Assembly: GCF_029892065.1 (NCBI RefSeq)
Contig: NZ_CP120373.1
Location: forward strand, 3,851,001-3,915,000
Length of the DNA stretch: 64,000 nucleotides
Direction: 5' to 3'
Source of the DNA: Sinorhizobium garamanticum
GTDB lineage: Bacteria > Pseudomonadota > Alphaproteobacteria > Rhizobiales > Rhizobiaceae
Under the pieces are notes generated by a model. It was not told where the DNA came from. It saw only the letters and a program-made list of their open reading frames with translations, and made no database searches. Each line of letters begins with the position of its first letter. Position 1 is the first letter of the stretch. The translations under genes were made by a program, and so were the position numbers. Shown here one piece after another: positions 36,947 to 50,600 of this stretch.

Positions 36947-37528
36947 TCAAGCGACCTTGCGGGTGAACAGCACCCAGTCGTGTTTCCTGCTGTCTTCGAA
37001 AAGCGGCACGGCTTCAATGCGCACCACCTCCTCGAAGCCGTTGATCCTGTAGAGTGCCTGAGCCCTTTCATTGTGGCTTTCGGTGATCAGGCTCACCGGC
37101 GCCGATCCGGCGCGGGCAATTTCATGTTCCAGCAATGCGCGGCCGATCCCCTCGCCGCGACGATGCTTGTAGACCCCGAGGCTATCGATGAACCAATGGC
37201 CCACGACCTGCTTCTGCAGGGTCAGCAACGGGACGAGCACCGGATGTTTCGCCTCGATATCATGGACGGAGGGATCGATCGCGTAGGAGACGGCGACGCC
37301 TGCGATCTCGTCTTCAACCTCGGCAACGATCGCGTCGCGCCAGGTACCCCGCCCCGCATCTTCGCGAAGCTTGTTGCGGCCGTGTTCGAACGCCGTTTCG
37401 GCAACGCCGCGCAAAACACCGCCATACCAGAGCCACGCGGCAAATCCGTGCGAGGCGATGTCGATCAGGACAGCGAGCTCCGCTGCCTCGCTTCGCCTTG
37501 CCGGCCTGAGGGTCACGCCAGCCGCCAT
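36947..37528 (-). CDS. GNAT family N-acetyltransferase
   Basis: A 193-residue acetyltransferase of the GNAT fold. The acetyl-CoA-binding core is visible as SLGVYKHRRGEGIGRALLEHE near residue 118, where RRGEGIG is the pyrophosphate loop, and ESHNERAQALYRINGFEEV near 150. The substrate is unknown. I chose the ATG at 37528, two bases after the SGNH hydrolase stop; a much longer open frame extends upstream but belongs to the hydrolase region. It ends 17 bases before lpdA begins, so it is in the same transcript. Confidence 0.85.
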   Translation of the reverse strand: MAAGVTLRPARRSEAAELAVLIDIASHGFAAWLWYGGVLRGVAETAFEHGRNKLREDAGRGTWRDAIVAEVEDEIAGVAVSYAIDPSVHDIEAKHPVLVPLLTLQKQVVGHWFIDSLGVYKHRRGEGIGRALLEHEIARAGSAPVSLITESHNERAQALYRINGFEEVVRIEAVPLFEDSRKHDWVLFTRKVA

Positions 37529-37530
37529 GG

Positions 37531-38172
37531 TCAGAGCCCGAGCATCATCCGCACGACCGGCTCCAACCCCCGGCCGATCGCGCGGGTGTTGTCGGCGTCG
37601 AGATGCACGCCGTCGAGGGGCGTGGTTTTCGCAACGGAGCCGGCATCGAAAAAGCCGCAGTCGAGCTCGTCGGCGAGATCGCGGTAGAGCGGCGCCAGCA
37701 TCGCCGACTGCTCGATAGCGCCCGCATACATTGCTGCGAAGGCGCTGTTCGCGGTTTCGCAAAGCGGCGGCGGCGAGACGATGAGGATGTCCGGCCCCTC
37801 CTCGGCTTCGACCGGCCAGTCGTGCCGCCGGACGAGATTGACGAGGCGCGCGATCCCTTTCACGGCGCCGAAGGCGGTTCCGTGGATCATCGGCTTCATG
37901 TCGTTGGTGCCGAGCAGGAAGATCATCAGATCGATCGGCGCGTGACTGTGGAGCACGGTCGGCAGCACGCGGGCGCCGTTGCGGTCGCAATCGGCGAGAT
38001 GGTCGTCATAGGCTGTCGTGCGGCCGTTCAGCCCTTCGGCTATGACGTGCACGCCCGCACCAAGGGATTTTTGCAGCACGCTCGGCCAGCGGTCCTCCAA
38101 CGCGTGCCGGCCGAGGCCGCTCGCGTCATAGCCCCACGTCAGACTGTCACCATAGCAAAGGACTGTCTTCAT
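37531..38172 (-). CDS. SGNH/GDSL hydrolase family protein
   Basis: A 213-residue SGNH hydrolase. The nucleophile Ser lies in the block I motif CYGDSLTWG near residue 8, Gly in block II (GLNGRT), Asn in block III (LLGTNDMK near 95), and Asp/His in block V (DGVHLDADN near 193). There is no signal peptide, so it is cytoplasmic. Family members are arylesterases or carbohydrate esterases; the natural substrate here is not evident. It is 58 bases downstream of pdhC on the same strand. Confidence 0.87.
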   Translation of the reverse strand: MKTVLCYGDSLTWGYDASGLGRHALEDRWPSVLQKSLGAGVHVIAEGLNGRTTAYDDHLADCDRNGARVLPTVLHSHAPIDLMIFLLGTNDMKPMIHGTAFGAVKGIARLVNLVRRHDWPVEAEEGPDILIVSPPPLCETANSAFAAMYAGAIEQSAMLAPLYRDLADELDCGFFDAGSVAKTTPLDGVHLDADNTRAIGRGLEPVVRMMLGL

Positions 38173-38230
38173 CGCTTGTGCCCACGTTTTGGGAGAAGTG
38201 GACCGGCTCGAAAAGCCGGTCCTGATCGCA

Positions 38231-39583
38231 TCAGACCAGCATGCCCATCGGGTTTTCGATGTAGCGCTTGAAGGCGGCGAGCAGTTCGGCGCCAAGCGCG
38301 CCATCGACGCAACGATGGTCGGTCGAGAGCGTGACGGACATCATGTTGGCGATGACCATTTCCTTGTTCTTGACGACAACCCGCTCCTCGCCGGCACCGA
38401 CCGCGAGGATGGTCGCGTGCGGCGGGTTGACGACGGCGGCGAAGTCCTTGACGCCCATCATGCCCATGTTGGAGACGGCGGTTGTGCCACCCTGGTACTC
38501 TTCCGGCTTCAGCTTGCGTTCCTTGGCGCGCTTGCCGAAGTCCTTCATCTCGTTGGAGATGGCCGAAAGGCTCTTCAACTCGGCCTGGCGGATGATCGGC
38601 GTGATCAGACCACCGGGGATCGAGACAGCCACGCCGACATCGGCATGTTTGTGCTTGACCATGTTGCTGTCGGTCCACGAGACGTTGGCGTCCGGAACGT
38701 CGCGCAGCGCCAGCGCCAGCGCCTTGATCACCATGTCGTTGACCGAGAGCTTATAGACCGGCTTGCCGTCCTTTTCCGGAGCAGCGGCATTAAGCTGGGC
38801 GCGAAGCGCAAGCAGAGCGTCGAGCTCGCAGTCGATCGAAACATAGAAATGCGGGATCGTCTGCTTCGATTCGACAAGGCGCTTGGCAATGGTCTTGCGC
38901 ATGCCGTCATGCGGGACGAGTTCGTAGGAACCCGGCTCGAAGAGCTTGAGCACGGCATCCTCGGACATGCCCTTGGCGAGTTGCGCCGGGGCCGGTGCCG
39001 CGGCGGCAGCAGGTGTTGTAGCCGGCATGCCGGTACCGCCGGCGACGGCAGCCTCGACGTCCCTCTTAACCACACGACCATAAGGACCGGAACCGGTGAG
39101 CGCCGAAAGGTCAATGCCGGTTTCCTTCGCAAGGCGGCGCGCCAGCGGCGAAGAAAAGACTCGCTTGCCATCGCGTGCGGTGGGGGCCGACGGTACCGAT
39201 GTTGCCGGCTGCGCCGCGGCCGGTGCCGCAGCAGGGGCTGGTACAGCTGCCGGCGCTGCCGGAGCCGGTTCTTCGGCCTTGGCTGCGGGTGCCGGTGCTG
39301 CCGCACCGTTACCGCCCTTCGCAGCCGCTGCCACGTCCTCGCCGTCAGCCGCCAGAACGGCGATCAGGGCGTTTACCTTGACGCCTTCCGTACCAGCCGG
39401 CACGACGATCTTGGCGACCGTGCCTTCATCGACGGCTTCCACTTCCATGGTCGCCTTGTCGGTCTCGATCTCGGCGATGACGTCGCCGGATTTGACCTGA
39501 TCGCCTTCCTTGACCAGCCATTTCGACAGATTGCCTTCTTCCATGGTCGGAGAGAGGGCAGGCATCGTGATGTTGATTGGCAT
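38231..39583 (-). CDS. pdhC: Dihydrolipoamide acetyltransferase (pyruvate dehydrogenase E2)
   Basis: A 450-residue E2 of pyruvate dehydrogenase. The lipoyl domain carries Lys43 in [15 protein letters not shown], followed by a long Ala/Pro-rich linker (residues about 85-135), the E1/E3-binding domain ([19 protein letters not shown] near 145) and the acyltransferase core with the active-site [10 protein letters not shown] near 427. One lipoyl domain only. Its product acetyl-CoA feeds the TCA cycle. It starts 14 bases after the pdhB stop. Confidence 0.95.
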   Translation of the reverse strand: MPINITMPALSPTMEEGNLSKWLVKEGDQVKSGDVIAEIETDKATMEVEAVDEGTVAKIVVPAGTEGVKVNALIAVLAADGEDVAAAAKGGNGAAAPAPAAKAEEPAPAAPAAVPAPAAAPAAAQPATSVPSAPTARDGKRVFSSPLARRLAKETGIDLSALTGSGPYGRVVKRDVEAAVAGGTGMPATTPAAAAAPAPAQLAKGMSEDAVLKLFEPGSYELVPHDGMRKTIAKRLVESKQTIPHFYVSIDCELDALLALRAQLNAAAPEKDGKPVYKLSVNDMVIKALALALRDVPDANVSWTDSNMVKHKHADVGVAVSIPGGLITPIIRQAELKSLSAISNEMKDFGKRAKERKLKPEEYQGGTTAVSNMGMMGVKDFAAVVNPPHATILAVGAGEERVVVKNKEMVIANMMSVTLSTDHRCVDGALGAELLAAFKRYIENPMGMLV

Positions 39584-39597
39584 CGAAGCGCCCTCCC

Positions 39598-40971
39598 TTA
39601 TTTATAGCAAACAGCTTTCACGGCATCGACGACCTCGGCGACGCTCGGCAGCGCCAGTTTTTCGAGGTTGGCGGCATACGGCATCGGCACATCCTTGCCC
39701 GCGATCGTCAGGATCGGCGCATCGAGATAGTCGAAGGCCTGCTGCATGACGCGGGTGGCAATTTCGGTACCGACGGAGGACTGCGGGTAGCCTTCCTCGA
39801 CAGTGACCAGACGGCCGGTCTTCTTCACCGACTCGATCACCGTCGGAAGATCCATCGGGCGGATCGTGCGAAGATCGATGAGCTCGACGTCAATGCCCTG
39901 TGCTTCGAGCTCTGCCGCAGCTTTGACCGCATAGGTCATGCCGATGCCGAAGGAAGCAATGGTTGCATCCTTGCCGACGCGATGAATGCGAGCCTTGCCG
40001 ATCGGCAGTACGAAATCGTCGAGCTTCGGTACCTCGAAGGCGTGACCGTAGAGGATTTCGTTCTCGAGGAAGATCACCGGGTTCGGGTCGCGGATCGCCG
40101 CCTTCAAGAGGCCTTTCGCATCGGCGGCCGTGTACGGCATGACGACCTTGAGGCCCGGGATGTGGCTGTACCAGGCGGCATAGCACTGCGAGTGCTGCGC
40201 AGCGACACGGGCTGCCGCACCGCTCGGGCCGCGGAAGACGATCGGCGCGCCCATCTGACCGCCCGACATATAGAGCGTCTTGGCAGCGGAGTTGATGATC
40301 TGGTCGATCGCCTGCATGGCGAAGTTGAAGGTCATGAATTCGACGATCGGCCGCAGGCCCGTCATTGCCGCGCCGACACCGACGCCGGCAAAACCGTGTT
40401 CGGTGATCGGGGTGTCGACCACGCGACGCGGGCCGAACTCCTGCAGCAGGCCCTGGGTGATCTTGTAGGCGCCCTGGTATTCGGCGACTTCCTCACCCAT
40501 GACGAAGACGTCGTCGTTGGCGCGCATCTCCTCGGCCATCGCGTCGCGAAGCGCTTCGCGCACCGTCATCGAAACCATTTCCGTTCCGGCGGGAATCGCT
40601 GGGTCGGCAGGAATTTCCGCCTTCGGCTGTGCCGCAACCGGCGCCGGAGCCGGAGCGGCGGCGGGCGCTTCACTAGTAGCAGGCTTCGGAGCCTCGGCCT
40701 TCGGCGTTACGATATCGCCGGCAGCCTCGCCGTCCTGCAGCAGCACGGCGATCGGCGTGTTGACCTTCACGCCCTCGGTGCCGGCGGCGATCAGGAGCTT
40801 GCCGATCGTACCTTCATCGACAGCTTCCACTTCCATCGTCGCCTTGTCGGTTTCAATCTCGGCAATGACATCGCCCGAGGATACCTTGTCCCCTTCGTTC
40901 TTCAGCCATTTGGAGAGCGTGCCTTCCTCCATCGTCGGGGAAAGGGCGGGCATGAGAATTTCTACTGGCAT
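39598..40971 (-). CDS. pdhB: Pyruvate dehydrogenase E1 component subunit beta (lipoyl-bearing)
   Basis: A 457-residue E1 beta subunit with an extra N-terminal lipoyl domain. Lys43 in [15 protein letters not shown] matches the E2 lipoyl lysine. A Pro/Ala linker (about 85-125) leads to the transketolase-like E1 beta core ([17 protein letters not shown] near 137) and a C-terminal transketolase_C domain ([15 protein letters not shown]). Lipoylated E1 beta is known from several alphaproteobacteria. The ATG at 40971 gives [12 protein letters not shown]. It begins 17 bases after the pdhA stop. Confidence 0.95.
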   Translation of the reverse strand: MPVEILMPALSPTMEEGTLSKWLKNEGDKVSSGDVIAEIETDKATMEVEAVDEGTIGKLLIAAGTEGVKVNTPIAVLLQDGEAAGDIVTPKAEAPKPATSEAPAAAPAPAPVAAQPKAEIPADPAIPAGTEMVSMTVREALRDAMAEEMRANDDVFVMGEEVAEYQGAYKITQGLLQEFGPRRVVDTPITEHGFAGVGVGAAMTGLRPIVEFMTFNFAMQAIDQIINSAAKTLYMSGGQMGAPIVFRGPSGAAARVAAQHSQCYAAWYSHIPGLKVVMPYTAADAKGLLKAAIRDPNPVIFLENEILYGHAFEVPKLDDFVLPIGKARIHRVGKDATIASFGIGMTYAVKAAAELEAQGIDVELIDLRTIRPMDLPTVIESVKKTGRLVTVEEGYPQSSVGTEIATRVMQQAFDYLDAPILTIAGKDVPMPYAANLEKLALPSVAEVVDAVKAVCYK

Positions 40972-40988
40972 ATTTGTCCCTCCCCGGA

Positions 40989-42035
40989 TCAAAGCAGGAT
41001 GTCGGTGTAAAGCTCGGATGCATCCGGCTCTGGATCAGACTGGGCGAAATCGGCACTGTCCGCAACGACGTCGCGAACATCCTTGTCGATCTGCTTCAGC
41101 TCGTCCTCGCTCGCCCAGCCCTTTTCGGTAAGCCGGGCCTTTACCTGCTCGATCGGGTCGTGCTCGGAGCGCATCTTCTGCACTTCGTCCTTCGACCGGT
41201 ACTTCGCCGGGTCAGACATGGAGTGGCCGCGATAGCGATAGGTCAGCATCTCGAGGATGATCGGCCCCTTGCCGGAACGGCAATATTGAACCGCTTCGTC
41301 GGCTGCCGCCTTGACGGCACGAACATCCATGCCGTCCACCTGATAGCCGGGAATGCCGAAGGAGGCGCCGCGCTGCGAGAAATCGGTCTGCGCCGATGCG
41401 CGGGACACGGATGTACCCATGGCGTAACGGTTGTTTTCAACGATGTAGATCACCGGCAGCTTCCAGAGGGCAGCCATGTTGAAGCTCTCATAGACCTGCC
41501 CCTGGTTGGCGGCACCATCGCCGAAATAGGCGAGGCTGACATTATCGTTGCCGCGATACTTGTTGGCGAAGGCGAGGCCGGTGCCGAGCGATACCTGCGC
41601 GCCGACGATACCGTGGCCGCCATAAAAATGCTTTTCCTTGGAGAACATGTGCATCGAGCCGCCCTTCCCCTTGGAAAGGCCGCCGCGACGGCCGGTCAGT
41701 TCCGCCATCACGCCGCGCGCACTCATCCCGCAAGCAAGCATGTGGCCGTGATCACGGTAACCGGTGATGACCTGATCACCTTCCTTGAGCGCCATCTGCA
41801 TGCCGACCACGACGGCTTCCTGACCGATATAGAGGTGACAGAAGCCGCCGATGAAGCCCATGCCGTAGAGCTGGCCGGCCTTTTCCTCGAAACGCCGGAT
41901 CAGCAGCATTTCGCGGTAGGCTTTGAGATCATCTTCCTTGGAGAATTCGGCGATCGTGCCACCGGCGAAGTCCTTCTTAGCGGACTTGGCAGCAGTCTTG
42001 CGGCTGGAGACGGACGCGGTTTTTCGCGGAGCCAT
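40989..42035 (-). CDS. pdhA: Pyruvate dehydrogenase E1 component subunit alpha
   Basis: A 348-residue E1 alpha subunit. The thiamine diphosphate motif runs [20 protein letters not shown] near residue 168 and ends at NN, and the phosphorylation-loop-like region has [14 protein letters not shown] near 269. The N terminus is rich in Lys, Ala and Ser ([21 protein letters not shown]). It decarboxylates pyruvate and starts the pdhABC operon. In S. meliloti pdh genes are known to be induced in nodules, so the dyad upstream (42156-42178) is of interest. Confidence 0.95.
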   Translation of the reverse strand: MAPRKTASVSSRKTAAKSAKKDFAGGTIAEFSKEDDLKAYREMLLIRRFEEKAGQLYGMGFIGGFCHLYIGQEAVVVGMQMALKEGDQVITGYRDHGHMLACGMSARGVMAELTGRRGGLSKGKGGSMHMFSKEKHFYGGHGIVGAQVSLGTGLAFANKYRGNDNVSLAYFGDGAANQGQVYESFNMAALWKLPVIYIVENNRYAMGTSVSRASAQTDFSQRGASFGIPGYQVDGMDVRAVKAAADEAVQYCRSGKGPIILEMLTYRYRGHSMSDPAKYRSKDEVQKMRSEHDPIEQVKARLTEKGWASEDELKQIDKDVRDVVADSADFAQSDPEPDASELYTDILL

Positions 42036-42155
42036 TCATTCCTCCCAAATGGTTAGCCTTCGCCGGCTACCATAGGGAAAGACGAGCAACACAGCAATGC
42101 CATATTTGCATGGCTATTATTCTGCGTAATTGTTTGATTTTTATCTTGAATTTCC

Positions 42156-42178
42156 AATTAACCGAATTTAGGTTAATT
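42156..42178 (-). promoter_or_regulatory. Inverted repeat upstream of pdhA
   Basis: AATTAACC (42156-42163) and GGTTAATT (42171-42178) are perfect 8-base arms with a 7-base spacer, within an AT-rich stretch (42100-42180) that differs from its GC-rich surroundings. The repeat is 121-143 bases upstream of the pdhA start and overlaps the stop codon of the FtsB-like gene. It may be an operator for the pdh operon or a weak terminator for the upstream gene. Confidence 0.45.
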
Positions 42179-42493
42179 CTGCCCGCGATGAAAAATAACG
42201 ATCTCATCGCTCCGCGACATATTGAGCGCGAGGCGAGCCTTCTCATCCAGCATATCACGTTCCAGCGAACCGTCGCTCATCAGCTCGACCTCCTTTTCGA
42301 GGATCTTTCGCTGATGAGTCAGCTCATCCAATCTGGCTTGCCGTACGGCGATCTGTCGGTCGAACTCCTCTGTCGCCCTCAGGCCGTATCCTCCATGGAT
42401 CGAATGATAGCCGAAATAGGAAAGAAAGGCGACCGCCATGAGCGGCACGACCAGCCGCCCCAGTCTCCGTTTCTTGTGATGTCGTGTCCACAT
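42173..42493 (-). CDS. Septum formation initiator family protein (FtsB/DivIC-like)
   Basis: A 106-residue bitopic membrane protein. A basic N terminus (MWTRHHKKRRLGR) precedes one transmembrane segment (about 14-30), then a coiled coil with heptads (residues about 42-80) and a short extracytoplasmic tail ending FHRGQN. This is the FtsB/DivIC layout, a division protein partner of FtsL and FtsQ. It is between pdhA and eno on the same strand, a conserved place for this gene in alphaproteobacteria. Confidence 0.88.
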   Translation of the reverse strand: MWTRHHKKRRLGRLVVPLMAVAFLSYFGYHSIHGGYGLRATEEFDRQIAVRQARLDELTHQRKILEKEVELMSDGSLERDMLDEKARLALNMSRSDEIVIFHRGQN

Positions 42494-42568
42494 GGTCCAT
42501 GCCCTGATACGCAGTACGAGACGAGACTAGCGTCGATTGATTAACCGACCGTTGACCATGAATGGCAG

Positions 42569-42605
42569 GAAAAAACGAAACCCGCCTGCCGTGAGACAGA
42601 CGGGT
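42569..42605 (-). terminator. Intrinsic terminator of eno
   Basis: On the minus strand CCCGTCTG and CAGGCGGG pair (one G-U) around TCTCACGG, followed by TTTCGTTTTTTCC. It begins about 52 bases past the eno stop. Confidence 0.8.
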
Positions 42606-42656
42606 CGAACGTGCCGGCTGGTGGTTGAGCGCCCTGCCGAGGCCGGACTTCCTTAT

Positions 42657-43979
<1,323 letters not shown>

Positions 43980-44067
43980 TCATGGCCTCGAAATTACAAC
44001 GGCGCGCAGGGTGCGAGTGCCTAAGCGCCATTGCGGTTCATAAAAATTTCACGAAGGCCGGCGCAGC

Positions 44068-44910
44068 TCAGGCCTTGGCGATCTGATCGAAGGCAAGCAG
44101 CTTTTCGAGAAGCCGCGGCATGTCCTTCAAGTGCACCATATTGGGGCCATCCGAAGGCGCGTTATCTGGATCTTCGTGGGTCTCGATGAAGACGCCGGCG
44201 ACGCCTACAGCGACGGCGGCGCGCGCCAAGGTTTCGACGAACTCGCGCTGCCCGCCGGAGGACCCACCCTGGCCGCCTGGCTGCTGCACCGAATGGGTGG
44301 CGTCAAAGATCACCGGCGCACCCAGCGCGGCCATGATCGGCAGCGAGCGCATGTCGGAAACCAGTGTGTTGTAGCCGAAAGAGGCGCCGCGCTCACACAG
44401 AAGAACGTTCGGATTTCCGCTCATCGTGAACTTGGCGAGCACGTTCTTCATGTCCCAGGGCGCGAGGAACTGGCCCTTCTTGACGTTGACCGCACGGCCC
44501 GTCTTGGCGGCCGCGACGAGCAGGTCGGTCTGGCGCGACAGGAAAGCCGGGATCTGCAGGATATCGACGGTCTCAGCCACGACCGCGCATTGCTCTTCCG
44601 TGTGAATGTCGGTCAATACCGGAAAGCCGAATTCCTTCTTGAGGTCGGCAAAAATCTCCATCGCACGATCGAGGCCGATGCCGCGCTTGCCGGAGAGCGA
44701 AGTGCGGTTCGCCTTGTCGAAGGAAGACTTGTAGACGAGACCGAGACCGAGCGACTTGCAAAGCTCGACCAGCCTTCCAGCCATCATGAAGGCATGGTCG
44801 CGGCTCTCCATCTGGCAGGGACCGGCGATCAGCGCCAGCCGCTCCTTCTGCGAAAAGATCACCTGGCCGGCACCCTCGCCGACGACAACCCTGGCATTGG
44901 TTTCCATCAT
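44068..44910 (-). CDS. kdsA: 3-deoxy-8-phosphooctulonate synthase (KDO-8-P synthase)
   Basis: A 280-residue KdsA, which condenses arabinose 5-phosphate with phosphoenolpyruvate for the KDO of lipopolysaccharide. Motifs: [15 protein letters not shown] near residue 28, FDKANRTSL near 63 and [15 protein letters not shown] near 200. GTG, ATG and ATG triplets lie in a row (44913-44905); GGAG upstream suits either ATG. The start touches the stop of the VOC gene, so the two are coupled. Confidence 0.95.
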   Translation of the reverse strand: MMETNARVVVGEGAGQVIFSQKERLALIAGPCQMESRDHAFMMAGRLVELCKSLGLGLVYKSSFDKANRTSLSGKRGIGLDRAMEIFADLKKEFGFPVLTDIHTEEQCAVVAETVDILQIPAFLSRQTDLLVAAAKTGRAVNVKKGQFLAPWDMKNVLAKFTMSGNPNVLLCERGASFGYNTLVSDMRSLPIMAALGAPVIFDATHSVQQPGGQGGSSGGQREFVETLARAAVAVGVAGVFIETHEDPDNAPSDGPNMVHLKDMPRLLEKLLAFDQIAKA

Positions 44911-45800
44911 CACGCTCCAAATGCGAAAATCACCCCTTGCCCCGGCGCTTCCGGGACAATGAGGCGTCCGCCCATTTCTGCAAACTCGATATCGTTCCTG
45001 GCGAATAGCGCACGCGTCACTTCGAGATCGGCGACGCGGAACACGACTGCGCGCCCGCGCAAGCCGCGCTCAGCGCCTTTGACCGAACGGCCGAAAAAGG
45101 CCTCCATTCCTGCAACATTAAGCACGGAAATCTTGGCATTGCCGGTTTGAATATCCATGCCGAAGGAGTTGGCGGAAACCTCGCGGTCATCGACGCCCTC
45201 CTGTAGCAGATACTGGAAGTCGGTGGGATTCGGCTCCGACAGCACCACTTCGGCAATGCCAAGGACGCCGTTTTCATGGCGTTGAAGCGCCGTCTGGTCG
45301 ACCGGCAGGGCACGAATGCGCTGACAGCTGAAGAGGAAGAAATCCGGGGAGCGGAGATCCGCAGCAAAAGCCAGCCGGAACGAGCCAAGGCCTTCGCGCC
45401 CGTCCGGCAATCGCATCGGCCGCGAGAACTCCAGCATGTCGCCACCGGAAACGCCGCTTGCGCGGAACCGCATGTGATCGGACGCGGCATCAGACGTTCC
45501 CATCACGATCGCCGACAGACCCTCCGGACCCTGGCGGAAGCGGAAAGCCTGGTCGCGGGCGACAAAGACGTTGCCGGCGAGCGCCGCCGCCTCGCACTCC
45601 TCGCGCGACGCGACGGCAAGCGGCTCCAGATAGGTGTTGTCGGCGAAGAAGACGCACGCATTCTCGGTCCCGAAGGGATGGCGCGCATCGTCGGCGACTA
45701 CAAAGCCGAGATCGTTCAAGCGCCGTCTCGCCTGCGCAAGCTCAGCCACCGGCAGCACGAGATGATCGAGCGGTCGGGTGGTGCGCTGGGGTAAGCTCAT
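44910..45800 (-). CDS. VOC/glyoxalase-like domain protein
   Basis: A 296-residue protein of the VOC superfamily. The N-terminal half begins with the glyoxalase-like [25 protein letters not shown], and a second, weaker module lies in the C-terminal half. Such Glyoxalase_3-type proteins are common in rhizobia and their reaction is unknown. The ATG at 45800 gives [18 protein letters not shown]. Its stop overlaps the kdsA start. The strand and spacing make it the first gene of a two-gene unit with kdsA. Confidence 0.8.
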   Translation of the reverse strand: MSLPQRTTRPLDHLVLPVAELAQARRRLNDLGFVVADDARHPFGTENACVFFADNTYLEPLAVASREECEAAALAGNVFVARDQAFRFRQGPEGLSAIVMGTSDAASDHMRFRASGVSGGDMLEFSRPMRLPDGREGLGSFRLAFAADLRSPDFFLFSCQRIRALPVDQTALQRHENGVLGIAEVVLSEPNPTDFQYLLQEGVDDREVSANSFGMDIQTGNAKISVLNVAGMEAFFGRSVKGAERGLRGRAVVFRVADLEVTRALFARNDIEFAEMGGRLIVPEAPGQGVIFAFGA

Positions 45801-45902
45801 GGCGTGTTCCCTGATGGCCGGTTCCGTCGCTGTTTGCAACTTTTGCCGGCCGATTGCAAGCACGGCCGTTCGGTAGGCACCGGACCATACCGAAAACGGA
45901 AA

Positions 45903-45926
45903 CGGCCGGTCCTTAAGGACCGGCCG
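45903..45926 (-). terminator. Perfect 24-base palindrome after pyrG
   Basis: Arms CGGCCGGTCCTT (45903-45914) and AAGGACCGGCCG (45915-45926) have no spacer. On the minus strand it is followed by TTTCCGTTTTCGG, so it can act as the pyrG terminator. It is 36-59 bases past the pyrG stop. Confidence 0.75.
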
Positions 45927-45961
45927 CAAAGAAGAAGAAGAGCCTGACCAGGGTCGCGGCG

Positions 45962-48210
<2,249 letters not shown>

Positions 48211-48342
48211 CAGCTTCCAGTCCTGCCCTCTTGGGCACACGAATCAAACCCGGCGCGAAACGCGGCATGGCCGGGCGCAAGTTGGCGCCTCTTTATACCA
48301 AGCCGCCGGCTATTCCAACCCCCTGCCCGCGCGGGAGAACAA

Positions 48343-49113
48343 TCAGGCTGTCAATTCTTCATATGCCCCGTAGATGGCGAGGAAGTCTTCTGCTTTCAAG
48401 CTCGCGCCGCCGATCAAGGCGCCGTCTACATTGGCAACACTCATCAATTCCTTGGCGTTGCCGGGCTTGACCGAACCGCCGTAGAGGATGCGCATCTTGC
48501 CGCCTGCAGCTGCGAAGCGCGAGACCAGTTCGCTGCGCATGAAAGCATGCGCTTCCTCGACGTCGGACGCCGTCGGCGTCAGACCGGTGCCGATCGCCCA
48601 AACGGGCTCATAGGCGACGACCGTATTCTCTGCGGTCGCGCCATCCGGCAGGCTTTCCGCGAGCTGGCGCTTCAGGATGTCGAGCGTCTTGCCGCCCTTG
48701 CGTTCCTCGCCGGTTTCGCCGATGCAGACGATGGCGACCAGACCGGCCGCATGAGCGGCTTCGGTCTTGGCGCGCACCAGCGCGTCGCTCTCGGCATGAT
48801 CGGTGCGTCGTTCGGAATGACCGACGATGACATGGGTGCCGAAGCAGTCGGCGATCATCTCAGCGGAGATGTCTCCCGTGTGGGCACCGGATTGCTTCTG
48901 ATGGCAGTCCTGGGCGCCGATCATCAGAGGGCTGTCGTCACAAAGTGCGGTCGCGACGTAGAGCAGCGTTGCCGGTGGGCAGATCAGTGTTTCCACTTTT
49001 TCGGACAGACTGCCCTTGACGCCCTCCGCCATCGCCTTGATTTGGTCGAGCGAGGCGCGTGTTCCGTTCATCTTCCAGTTTCCGGCAACGAGCGGGCGGA
49101 TATCGGGCGTCAT
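48343..49113 (-). CDS. tpiA: Triose-phosphate isomerase
   Basis: A 256-residue TIM barrel enzyme interconverting dihydroxyacetone phosphate and glyceraldehyde 3-phosphate. Catalytic residues lie in GNWKMNG (Lys near 14), VIVGHSERR (His near 100) and [11 protein letters not shown] (Glu near 170), and the phosphate loop has [12 protein letters not shown]. The ATG at 49113 gives [17 protein letters not shown]; upstream in-frame sequence is not conserved. It lies upstream of secG in the same direction. Confidence 0.96.
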   Translation of the reverse strand: MTPDIRPLVAGNWKMNGTRASLDQIKAMAEGVKGSLSEKVETLICPPATLLYVATALCDDSPLMIGAQDCHQKQSGAHTGDISAEMIADCFGTHVIVGHSERRTDHAESDALVRAKTEAAHAAGLVAIVCIGETGEERKGGKTLDILKRQLAESLPDGATAENTVVAYEPVWAIGTGLTPTASDVEEAHAFMRSELVSRFAAAGGKMRILYGGSVKPGNAKELMSVANVDGALIGGASLKAEDFLAIYGAYEELTA

Positions 49114-49373
49114 GAAATTCCTCCGGGTCAGGTCTCTTTGTCCGGCTAGCGGCCTAGCAAATCGCCCGAGCAAAAAAAAGCACCCGCCACGGAATAATCC
49201 GGCGCTTGCCAACGATCCGGAGCGCGGCTCGCTGCAATCATGGTAGGATCATCTGCCTCCAACGCATGGTCGCGAACCGCATTTATGCCGTTCGGGCGAA
49301 TAAAAAGATGCTGTCGTGCGTCTCATGCCATGCGCGCGCCGACCGGCGAAATGGAAGGGTGTCTGAGGTTGCC

Positions 49374-50000
49374 ATGTTGCGCAACAGCGAGACCCGGTTC
49401 GGATTGGTAACAATCGTGCTGCATTGGACGATTGCTGTGCTGATCTTTGGGCTGATCCTGATCGGATTCGTCATGCGGCGCGTCGAGATCGACCCGGCGC
49501 TGCAATTCTCGCTCTATCAATGGCACAAATCCTTCGGCTTCACAGCGCTGGGGCTGGCCCTCCTTCGCGCGATCTGGTGGCTCGTCGAGCGCAACCCCTC
49601 GCCGGTCCCAAGCCTCAGTCCATTGGAACGCAAGGCCTCCCGCGTGACACATGACACGCTGATCGCCCTTGCGATCGTCGTGCCGCTTGCCGGTTGGGCG
49701 ATCGCCTCTACATCGACGCTGGACATCCCGAGCTTCTATTTCAACGTGATGGTCATTCCACATCTGCCGCTGGCGAAATCGGAGGCTTCGGAAAACTTCT
49801 GGATCTTTGTCCATGCGCTGCTTGCCTATGTGACGCTGGGGCTGGCCGCAATCCACGCAGCGGCGGCCCTCTACCACCATTTCATGCGACGTGACGCGGT
49901 TTTGACGCGAATGCTTGGCTCAGGCGCTCCCTCAAGCGGGATGGGTGCGCGCGGCGCTCAAAAACGCGACGACATCGTTGTGAGGAGAAACGATCAATGA
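49374..50000 (+). CDS. Cytochrome b561 family protein
   Basis: A 208-residue di-heme membrane cytochrome of the bacterial b561 type, with four transmembrane segments (residues about 12-33, 45-63, 90-107 and 143-165). Candidate heme ligands are His in VLHWTIA, QWHKSFG, THDTLI and VHALLAY/IHAAAALYHH. It passes electrons from ubiquinol to periplasmic acceptors or superoxide. The ATG at 49374 follows GAGG. The stop overlaps the YceI start by 4 bases, so the two act together. Confidence 0.88.
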   Translation: MLRNSETRFGLVTIVLHWTIAVLIFGLILIGFVMRRVEIDPALQFSLYQWHKSFGFTALGLALLRAIWWLVERNPSPVPSLSPLERKASRVTHDTLIALAIVVPLAGWAIASTSTLDIPSFYFNVMVIPHLPLAKSEASENFWIFVHALLAYVTLGLAAIHAAAALYHHFMRRDAVLTRMLGSGAPSSGMGARGAQKRDDIVVRRNDQ

Positions 50001-50590
50001 TGGTTACGATCAAGTCGGCGTTGAAGGCGACCGTGTGCGTCGCTTTCGTATTCGCGACACCAGTGGCGAACGCCCAGGCACCGGCACTTGCAGACGCTGC
50101 CGGAAGCTACCGGATCACCAGTCCTTCGAGCATCCAATTCAGCGTTGGGCAGGTCGGCGGCGGTGGCGGCATTGCCGGCAATTTCGCCAAGTTCACCGGC
50201 GGCTTCCGTATAGACGGCAGCGACATTGCGCGCTCCTCCGTCGAGTTTACGCTTTACCCGGAGAGCGTGAGGGCTCGCGAGCGGAGGATCGAGGAATTCC
50301 TGCGTTCGAGCGCCGTTTTCGATGCGGCAAACTTTCAGACAGTAACCTTCCGCTCGACCAGCGTCAGGCAGACCGGCCCCGATACGGCAACGGTCGAAGG
50401 CGCGCTGACGGCGCGCGGCAAGACACGCAAGGAGCGCTTTGCAGTTACGCTCACTGACTGGGACAGGCGCTCGATCTCCTTCACCATCCGCGGCAGCATC
50501 CGCCGAGCGCCCTATGGCATGGATGTCGGGACACCGATCTACTCCAACGTGGTTCAGTTCGACATGAAAATAACCGGGCGGAGGCGATAA
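49997..50590 (+). CDS. YceI family periplasmic protein
   Basis: A 197-residue YceI-like lipocalin-fold protein. Residues 1-26 are a signal peptide ending TPVANAQA. The mature part has the YceI beta-barrel pattern (GSYRITSPSSIQFSVGQV, then FTGGFRIDGSDIARSSVEFTL near residue 75, and TVEGALTARGKTRKE near 135). YceI proteins bind polyisoprenoids such as ubiquinone-8, which fits the coupled cytochrome b561. It is the last gene of this two-gene unit. Confidence 0.9.
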   Translation: MMVTIKSALKATVCVAFVFATPVANAQAPALADAAGSYRITSPSSIQFSVGQVGGGGGIAGNFAKFTGGFRIDGSDIARSSVEFTLYPESVRARERRIEEFLRSSAVFDAANFQTVTFRSTSVRQTGPDTATVEGALTARGKTRKERFAVTLTDWDRRSISFTIRGSIRRAPYGMDVGTPIYSNVVQFDMKITGRRR

Positions 50591-50600
50591 CGGCCCTGCC

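Noticed and set aside
34113..37052. A 979-codon open frame on the + strand opposite lipA and lpdA
   Set aside because: It lies opposite two clear enzymes and has no family features; high GC content makes long antisense frames common here.
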